The position numbers were made by a program, and so were the translations under genes. 35,681 nt of DNA from Bacteroidota bacterium (lineage in GTDB: Bacteria > Bacteroidota > Bacteroidia > Chitinophagales > Chitinophagaceae): NCBI GenBank assembly GCA_023433265.1, contig JAEZDR010000106.1, positions 1 through 35,681 of the forward strand. The letters are read 5' to 3'. This document shows, one piece after another, positions 24,611-30,375 of this stretch (positions within the stretch are counted from its first letter, which is position 1; the number at the start of each line of letters is the position of its first letter). Under the pieces are notes generated by a model. That model saw only the letters and a program-made list of their open reading frames with translations, was not told the DNA's origin and searched no databases.

Positions 24611-25432
24611 TCAGCGCCCCGCCACTTCCTGGTGAAGGGCAGCCGATAAAAAGTTAGGGAGTACGTGTTTATAGGTAAGCAGGATCTTATCGGGGTCGTT
24701 GAGTTGCCGTATCATGCTTTCCCACTTTTCAAACCCATGGTTTTCTATTACCGTCTTTTTCTTGTCGGCGCGCTGCAGGTACATGCTCATACCTTCGGCA
24801 TCTGCTTCGGGGTGAAACTGCGTACCTACAAAATACTCATTGAAGCGAACAGCCATGATGGCTCGCTCGTAGGGAACGTGAGGCCTTTCTTTTTCAAGCG
24901 CCAATACCTGTCCATTTATTTCTGACAGTTTCTTTTCGTTCGGCTGTATTACCTGGTACTCTCGGCTGTCTACAGCAAACAGGGGGTCGGAGAGGCCATC
25001 GAAAATAAGCTCATGTTTTCCCCCTTCGGTCAGGTGAACAGGAAAGACACCGAACGCGGTAGAATGGCGCTTGCACACATTTCCTATTTTAAAAAACCTG
25101 CAGGCAAGCTGGAAGCTATGGCAGATAAAGAAAACCTGCTTCTTTGGATAATTGCCTACAGCGGCATTAAACTGCTGTACACTGTCTATCCATTTAAAAT
25201 ATGCCATCTCCCAGGGGGTGCCTTCTGAGGCAAGGGGAGAGCCTGGGCCGCCAGAGGAAATATATAGATCATAGTCGAGGCCGGGCAATTCCTGCTTCTG
25301 CCTCACTTCGTATTCATTTACAAAGGTTTCCACCTGGTTTTGCGCCGACCACTCTTTAATGATTGAGCGAATACAACGCATACCTTCGTTAGCCTGTCCT
25401 TCGTATAAATCCAATACCGCTATCCTCAACAT
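24611..25432 (-). CDS. class I glutamine-amidotransferase-like protein
   Basis: A 273-residue protein of the GATase class I fold. The conserved pieces are YISSGGPGSP (58-66), the nucleophile elbow CHSFQ (C104-Q108), and GTQFHPEAD with H207 and E209. Thus the Cys-His-Glu triad is complete. The elbow is unusual: where most members have C-x-G-x-Q, the glycine is a serine. These proteins are often annotated as GMP-synthase-like, but there is no synthetase domain and no partner gene here, so the amide donor use is unproved. A -7 box lies 32 nt before the ATG at 25432. Confidence 0.85.
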   Translation of the reverse strand: MLRIAVLDLYEGQANEGMRCIRSIIKEWSAQNQVETFVNEYEVRQKQELPGLDYDLYISSGGPGSPLASEGTPWEMAYFKWIDSVQQFNAAVGNYPKKQVFFICHSFQLACRFFKIGNVCKRHSTAFGVFPVHLTEGGKHELIFDGLSDPLFAVDSREYQVIQPNEKKLSEINGQVLALEKERPHVPYERAIMAVRFNEYFVGTQFHPEADAEGMSMYLQRADKKKTVIENHGFEKWESMIRQLNDPDKILLTYKHVLPNFLSAALHQEVAGR

Positions 25433-25846
25433 CTTCTTTATCTCTTAAGTTTTTTTGATGGTTGCAAACATAGAGGCTAAGCTTTGTCTCAAAGTCTTAA
25501 AATATCAACAGCTGTCTAAAACTTTGCCGCCGGGCTGCAACCTTGCGCTTAGGTGTAAAAATGATGCCATCTGCATCAAACTAAACTTTGCGCATTTTTC
25601 GTTCTAAGTGTTTCATCGCCAGCGGTTGAAAAGCAAAGCGTTAGATGTGCCGCCATCCTGCCATCATACCCTTTCTCATCATAGACGGTTAAACATGCTT
25701 CCCTGCATGGGCGGCAGGGCAGAAGCTTAAAAGCGCATCCATTCATGGTGTATTTAACACCGGGACTATGGGACAAACCGGCATTCACCCCGTTTAAGGG
25801 GTTGAAGAGTGATTAGCGATACAATGGCTGAACAAGGAAAAGGTAT
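25433..25846. other. gene-free stretch upstream of the amidotransferase gene
   Basis: No supported gene. It contains the amidotransferase promoter, a CACCCC/GGGGTTG hairpin-like pair near 25788-25804, and two copies of the word AACTTTGC (near 25519 and 25586) that look like partial -7 boxes on the plus strand. A 70-codon minus frame at 25576-25788 lacks a recognisable product. Confidence 0.35.
25465..25472 (-). promoter_or_regulatory. -7 promoter box of the amidotransferase-like gene
   Basis: The minus strand reads TATGTTTG, a perfect TAnnTTTG, with TTTG 17 bp further upstream (25490-25493), two bases short of the usual spacing. It predicts a leader of about 27 nt. Confidence 0.5.
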
Positions 25847-26000
25847 TGTGATAGGATTGATATAGGATTGATGTATGATTGATTTATGATTGATGTATGA
25901 TTGATGTATGATTGATGTATGATTGATACAGGCTTAATATAGGATTGATTTATTATTGATTTGGTATTGATGTAGGATTAATACCGTATTGATGTAGTAT
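25847..26000. repeat. 11-bp tandem repeat array, fourteen units
   Basis: Fourteen units, each exactly 11 bp, cover 25847-26000 without a gap. The consensus is TGATGTATGAT, and four units match it exactly (25869-25879, 25891-25901, 25902-25912 and 25913-25923). The others keep the TGAT/TAAT start and the final AT with changes inside (for example TGATATAGGAT, TAATATAGGAT, TGATTTGGTAT). The unit contains stop codons in shifting frames, so it is not coding. It lies between two minus-strand genes, past the terminator of the Spy-like gene. Confidence 0.95.
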
Positions 26001-26149
26001 TCTCTTGTTATGGAGAAACTTGTCCGGTCTTAAGTGTGCATTATCAGACGGTTGGGGGGTGTTTTGGCGAGGCATTTATGTGAATTAAACAGGTGTGGCA
26101 GATCCTAAAGTTGAAATAAATGAGCCTGGGCAGTAAAATAAGAGAAACG

Positions 26150-26172
26150 AAAAAAGCTGCCGGGCAGCTTTT
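26150..26172 (-). terminator. Rho-independent terminator of the Spy-like gene
   Basis: Perfect 9-bp stem AAAAGCTGC (26152-26160) and GCAGCTTTT (26164-26172) around CGG, with more T's following on the minus strand. It lies 28 bp after the stop codon at 26200. Confidence 0.85.
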
Positions 26173-26199
26173 CAATTATATTGAAGGCATAAACCTGAT

Positions 26200-26817
26200 C
26201 TAGGAAATCATTGGCTTTTTCTCTCTCAACTTTTTGAGCTTTGTACGCTGTTCGGCGGTGAGGATGTTTTGCATATTTTGTTTACGCTGTTGCCTTACAA
26301 CCTTTAGTTGCTCCATTTTCTGTTCTTTGGACAACTGGGTGTTAGTGCGGATGGCCTTCACTTTCTCGTTGAGAGGCTTGTTGCTTGCCTTTAGCTTGTC
26401 TATTTGAGCATCGGTAAGGTTTAGTTCCTGCTTCATTTTTTCGAAGCGTTGCTTACGCTGGCCTGCCATTGCCTGCCTCGACTGCTTGTTCTTTCGGCCT
26501 TCACGAAACTGTTGCCATTTGGCGTACTGATCTTTAGTAAGGATGGATTCCATTTCAGTTTTGCGAGCCTGGTTAAGTTGCTTCATTTTCTCTTTCTTTT
26601 GTTGAGGAGAGAGCGAAGAATCAGCCCTTAGCGCTTCCAACTGCGGTTTCATTTTTTCGCGCAGGGTTTTCACCTGCTGTTTCTGCACATCCGACAGGTC
26701 TAACTGATTTGCAATACCCCTGTTGTGGTGCTTCCCTTTTCTTTCGCCTCCTGCCTGTGCAATCACTGCTGTTTGTGCCACTGCAAGTGCAAGTAGTAGT
26801 ACCCATATTCTTTTCAT
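26200..26817 (-). CDS. Spy/CpxP-like periplasmic protein with two LTxxQ modules
   Basis: 205 residues with a signal peptide (MKRIWVLLLALAVAQTAVIA) and a long, highly charged all-helical mature part. It contains four LTxxQ-like motifs at helix ends: DLSDVQ, ILTKDQ, NLTDAQ and ILTAEQ. This is the pattern of Spy/CpxP periplasmic chaperones, but in two successive copies, whereas the classical protein has one. Such proteins bind unfolded proteins or tune envelope-stress sensors. Its own terminator is at 26150-26172. No sensor kinase is encoded nearby. Confidence 0.8.
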   Translation of the reverse strand: MKRIWVLLLALAVAQTAVIAQAGGERKGKHHNRGIANQLDLSDVQKQQVKTLREKMKPQLEALRADSSLSPQQKKEKMKQLNQARKTEMESILTKDQYAKWQQFREGRKNKQSRQAMAGQRKQRFEKMKQELNLTDAQIDKLKASNKPLNEKVKAIRTNTQLSKEQKMEQLKVVRQQRKQNMQNILTAEQRTKLKKLREKKPMIS

Positions 26818-27229
26818 TCTAAACAGATTTGTAGCTATGACGGCAGCCGTTGGTAAAAGTTTAAACAGGCCAGGGTGGTGTGTTTGCTTTTTGGATTAAC
26901 CGGAAACGATAGGAGATGAACGGGGAAGGAGAATGTTTGCCCTAATGAACGAACAGGTAGTCGTTTATCAAAAACATATTGCGTTATGCCCGGCGGAAGC
27001 ACTGTGGCCTATCGCGATTTAGTTAGTATCTGCTTTGACCGGTTGAATGTAGTTTGAATACTCTTTTATTGAGTTTTGAACCATCGTTGCAGTGGCCTTG
27101 TACCCGTGCAGGATATGCGTTATACTGGTAGCCGGACAGGCCTGTAAAAGAAAAAAGGGTGGTGCAGTCAACCGGATTTGAAAAAGGTCGTGTTTCCGTC
27201 TGATAATAATCATTTTAGAAAAGCTCAAT
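26818..27229. other. gene-free stretch, no convincing feature
   Basis: About 410 bp between the Spy-like gene and the palindrome at 27230. A 64-codon minus-strand frame from ATG 27213 is present but has no recognised domain or ribosome-binding site. No clear promoter was found. Confidence 0.35.
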
Positions 27230-27242
27230 TGTCATTGTGACA
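27230..27242. promoter_or_regulatory. palindrome, possible operator of the transporter-porin leader
   Basis: TGTCA-TTG-TGACA is a perfect 5-bp inverted repeat around a 3-bp centre. It lies between a weak ATTG (27228-27231) and a weak TATGTTGA (27252-27259) that could be -33 and -7 boxes spaced 20 bp apart. The binding protein cannot be named. Confidence 0.35.
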
Positions 27243-27257
27243 GCAGTTTTCTATGTT

Positions 27258-27293
27258 GAACTTGCACCCTTATAGACCCGGGGTGAAAAGTTC
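27258..27293 (+). promoter_or_regulatory. hairpin in the leader upstream of the OFA transporter gene
   Basis: GAACTT (27258-27263) pairs with AAGTTC (27288-27293), and CACCC (27265-27269) pairs with GGGTG (27281-27285). A one-against-two base internal loop lies between the helices, and an 11-nt loop closes the hairpin. No known riboswitch class is recognised. Confidence 0.45.
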
Positions 27294-27413
27294 CATTCCA
27301 TAGGGGAAGAAACCATCACCTTAACCTAAAACGATAACGATTCAACCAGATAAAAGCATTATAGCCCTTGACCGGACTTTATAAACTCTGTTCTCATAAT
27401 GGGTTAATTACAC

Positions 27414-27472
27414 ACTGAAGTAATCACAAATGGTAGTCTTATCAACAGTGATTGCTTCAGTTTCTTTTTTTG
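27414..27472 (+). terminator. terminator-like hairpin in the transporter leader (possible attenuator)
   Basis: ACTGAAGTAATCAC (27414-27427) pairs with GTGATTGCTTCAGT (27448-27461) over 14 bp with one G-T wobble and a 20-nt loop, followed at once by TTCTTTTTTT. This is an intrinsic-terminator signature in the plus direction, about 100 nt before the transporter ATG, and no plus-strand gene lies upstream. It should therefore end a short transcript unless read-through is regulated. Confidence 0.6.
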
Positions 27473-27568
27473 GTGTTGATAGGAGTGGGCTGTTTACATG
27501 ACAGCCGTCAGCCAAAGCAACTGTTAGCGTTTCTAGTATTGCAAATGATTTGTAAAACCTCATAAGAT

Positions 27569-28900
27569 ATGAGCACAGAAATACATACAAAGAAGAACAG
27601 GTGGCTGATTGCGGCTTCCGCAGTAGGCATCCATATATCCATAGGTTCGGTTTACGCGTGGAGCGTATATACTAAGCCTCTGATAGCAGAATTTGGCTGG
27701 GATTTGAAGGATACACAGTTCACCTTTAGTTTTGCCATTTTCTTCCTGGGCCTATCGGCTGCTTTCCTTGGCCACTTCCTCGAGAAGCATGGACCCAGGA
27801 AAGCGGGTATGTTATCCGCCTTGTTTTTTGGCGTAGGCATTGCCGGATCGGGCGTTGCCATCCTGCTTAAATCGCTTCCTTTACTGTATTTGTTTTACGG
27901 AGTTTTAGGCGGTATCGGGTTAGGTATTGGCTATATTACCCCGGTATCCTCCCTTGTAAAATGGTTCCCCGACAGGCGCGGCATGGCAACAGGACTTGCC
28001 ATTATGGGTTTTGGCTTTGCAGCCATGATCAGCGGGCCGCTCATTGCGGAGCTGATCATCAACATAGGCATTGCCAATACTTTCTTCACTATGGGCAGTG
28101 TTTATTTTGCACTCATCTTTATTTCGTCCCGCTACCTGGCGCCCCCACCTGCAGGCTGGTTACCTAAAGGGTTTGATCCTACCCATGAAAAGCATAAGAA
28201 GAGAATTAAAAAGGACCTTAGCCAACTTACCGCCAATGAGGCAGTAAAAACGCTTCGATTCTGGTACCTGTGGATCATGTTATTTATCAATATCACCTGT
28301 GGAATTGCGATTATTTCTGTGGCATCCCCCATGGCGCAGGAGTACGCCGGGTTGTCAGTGGTGGCTGCGGCAACGATGGTAGGACTCATGGGGCTGTTTA
28401 ATGGCGGTGGCCGTATAGGTTGGGCATCATTTTCCGATATCATTGGCCGTCCTAATACCTATACCGTTTTCTTCCTGCTGCAGATAGCGGCGTATATGCT
28501 GCTACCTAACGTAGGCAGCGCCATTTTATTCCAGGGATTGATCTTTCTTATTATGACCTGCTATGGAGGAGGCTTTGCTTCCATACCTGCTTACATAGGA
28601 GATATGTTTGGTACAAAACAATTGGGCGCCATTCATGGATACATACTAACAGCATGGGCTGCTGCCGGAATGGTGGGGCCATTGACTGCCGCCTGGGTAA
28701 AGGATGTAACCAACAGCTACGATAAAACCCTGTACTTCTTTGTAGCCTTGTTTGGTGTTGCATTGCTGGTATCGCTGCTTATTCGCCTTGAGATAAAGAA
28801 ATTAAGGAAGCACCAGGAGAACCAGGAGAGAAAAGAAACGATGAAAATGACCACGAATGTAAGAGTGGTGGGTGAAGTAAGAGAACCTGAGATGGTATAA
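27569..28900 (+). CDS. OFA-family MFS transporter (oxalate/formate antiporter-like)
   Basis: A 443-residue inner-membrane protein with about 12 hydrophobic segments. The N-terminal IGSVYAWSVYTKPL, GIGLGIGYITPVSSLVKWFPDRRGMATGLAIMGFG and the second-half PAYIGDMFG stretches mark the oxalate:formate antiporter branch of the major facilitator superfamily. Members move small carboxylates such as oxalate, formate, lactate or pyruvate; the substrate cannot be fixed here, and no oxalate-degrading genes lie nearby. The soluble linker between the halves (KGFDPTHEKHKKRIKKDLSQ) is basic. ATG 27569 is followed by a porin gene 9 bp after its stop. A structured leader with a terminator hairpin lies upstream. 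Confidence 0.9.
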   Translation: MSTEIHTKKNRWLIAASAVGIHISIGSVYAWSVYTKPLIAEFGWDLKDTQFTFSFAIFFLGLSAAFLGHFLEKHGPRKAGMLSALFFGVGIAGSGVAILLKSLPLLYLFYGVLGGIGLGIGYITPVSSLVKWFPDRRGMATGLAIMGFGFAAMISGPLIAELIINIGIANTFFTMGSVYFALIFISSRYLAPPPAGWLPKGFDPTHEKHKKRIKKDLSQLTANEAVKTLRFWYLWIMLFINITCGIAIISVASPMAQEYAGLSVVAAATMVGLMGLFNGGGRIGWASFSDIIGRPNTYTVFFLLQIAAYMLLPNVGSAILFQGLIFLIMTCYGGGFASIPAYIGDMFGTKQLGAIHGYILTAWAAAGMVGPLTAAWVKDVTNSYDKTLYFFVALFGVALLVSLLIRLEIKKLRKHQENQERKETMKMTTNVRVVGEVREPEMV

Positions 28901-28909
28901 AAGAACGTT

Positions 28910-30286
28910 ATGAAAAGCCGATTTATATTAACACTGGGCACCGGCATACTCATGTCGGTGTTTGGTTTTGCGCAATCGCCCGATTATGGCTCCGGGCTGA
29001 AGATCAATCTCAACCAGGAAGGGAGCAAATATGTACGCTTCCTGTTTTGGAACCAGATATGGGCAAAGAGCGGCAAGAATAACCCGGGAACCATCATTGG
29101 CGACGAGCCGGCATCCTCCTCATTTGATATAGGGGCAAGGAGAGTGCGAACGATAGCGTACGCACAGGTATCGCCGCGCTACCTTATCGTGGTGCATTTT
29201 GGTATGAATAACCAATCCTTCATCAATGGTGGCGCACCGGGTACAAACGGTACGGGCGGCAACGGGGCAGGCAAAAAAGCACAACTTTTCTATCATGATA
29301 TATGGAACGAGTATGCGATTGTTCCGGCAAAGGATCCTGCTACCGGTATTGCCAATAGGAATACCCTTTATATGGGGGCCGGCTTACACTATTGGAATGG
29401 TGTATCGCGCATGACCTCAGCGAGCACAAATAGTACGTTGATGGTGGACCTGCCTTCGTTTAACTGGGCCAACCTTGAGATGGGTGACCAGATAGGCAGG
29501 CAGTTTGGCGTTTATGCGAAAGGTAATATGGGTAAGTTGCATTACAGGCTAAACCTCAACAAGCCCTTTGCTACCAATGCTGTGCCTGTGGAAGCGGGAG
29601 CTGCGGTAGACAATAACGGTAATGCCCAACCCTCGGTAGGAGGATATGTGGAATACCAGTTTTTGGAGCAAGAGGCAGAAGTACTGCCCTTTAAAGTGGG
29701 TACCTACCTTGCTGCAAAAAAAGTGTTGAATGTGGGAGCAGGGTTTTACCGGGAGAAGAACGGCACTCGCAGCAAGCTCAATAATGTTGTGCATAAACAC
29801 GATATTGGCGTATACGCGGCGGATGTGTTTGCAGATATACCCGTGGGAAGCAAGGAAAAGAACATGGCAGTTACAGCCTATTCAGTGTTTTACAATTACA
29901 ACTTTGGGCCGCGCTATATCAGGACGCTTGGCGTAATGAATCCCGGAATTGCAGACCCTAATTTTAAAGAGCCCCGTGCGCAGGAGGGGCCCGGCAATTC
30001 GCGGTTTTTACTTGGAACCGGAAGTATCTGGTATACCCAGGCCGGGTTGCTGCTGCCTAAGCAATTGGTGAGGAAAGTGCGTATACAGCCTGTTGCATCC
30101 TACACACTCAAAAACCTGGATGCATTGGGAGAAAGCGGGCATTATTATGATGTGGGCACTAATTTTTTCATTGATGCCCATCATGCAAAGATTACCCTGC
30201 AATACAGCGACAGGCCTTTGTACCAGCAAAACAAAGTGTTTACAAGGGCAGGGGAGTGGATCGTGCAGTTTCAAGTGTTTCTATAG
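28910..30286 (+). CDS. outer-membrane porin-like beta-barrel protein
   Basis: 458 residues with a signal peptide (MKSRFILTLGTGILMSVFGFA), then alternating beta-strand segments with aromatic girdle residues (YVRFLFWNQIWAKS, IAYAQVSPRYLIVVHFG, LHYRLNLNKPF, GGYVEYQFL). It ends in a terminal strand VQFQVFL with the C-terminal hydrophobic-residue pattern of outer-membrane barrels. A Gly/Asn-rich loop (GTNGTGGNGAGKK) near 110-123 is probably exposed. It follows the transporter gene by 9 bp, so the two almost certainly form an operon that carries a substrate across both membranes. A terminator follows at 30305-30332. Confidence 0.82.
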   Translation: MKSRFILTLGTGILMSVFGFAQSPDYGSGLKINLNQEGSKYVRFLFWNQIWAKSGKNNPGTIIGDEPASSSFDIGARRVRTIAYAQVSPRYLIVVHFGMNNQSFINGGAPGTNGTGGNGAGKKAQLFYHDIWNEYAIVPAKDPATGIANRNTLYMGAGLHYWNGVSRMTSASTNSTLMVDLPSFNWANLEMGDQIGRQFGVYAKGNMGKLHYRLNLNKPFATNAVPVEAGAAVDNNGNAQPSVGGYVEYQFLEQEAEVLPFKVGTYLAAKKVLNVGAGFYREKNGTRSKLNNVVHKHDIGVYAADVFADIPVGSKEKNMAVTAYSVFYNYNFGPRYIRTLGVMNPGIADPNFKEPRAQEGPGNSRFLLGTGSIWYTQAGLLLPKQLVRKVRIQPVASYTLKNLDALGESGHYYDVGTNFFIDAHHAKITLQYSDRPLYQQNKVFTRAGEWIVQFQVFL

Positions 30287-30304
30287 TTGGCAGACAGATG
30301 ATAA

Positions 30305-30332
30305 AAAAGCCCGGTAGTAATGCCGGGCTTTT
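30305..30332 (+). terminator. Rho-independent terminator of the transporter-porin operon
   Basis: Perfect 10-bp stem AAAAGCCCGG (30305-30314) and CCGGGCTTTT (30323-30332) around an 8-nt loop. It may also serve the minus-strand gene ending at 30376, since A's precede the left arm. Confidence 0.85.
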
Positions 30333-30375
30333 GGATTGAGCGATTTTCTGCGGACAGCATCCTTCACGTTAGCAG

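Noticed and set aside
25576..25788. A minus-strand frame of 70 codons upstream of the second array
   Set aside because: Cys/His-rich look but no conserved motif, no binding site, and composition like the surrounding spacer.
25847..26000. The 11-bp arrays as CRISPR arrays
   Set aside because: Units are 11 bp and directly adjacent; there are no 20-50-bp repeats or spacers, and no cas genes.
27019..27228. A minus-strand frame of 69 codons in the gene-free stretch before the transporter
   Set aside because: The first ATG is at 27213, there is no binding site or promoter, and no recognised family. It may be chance in an AT-rich stretch.
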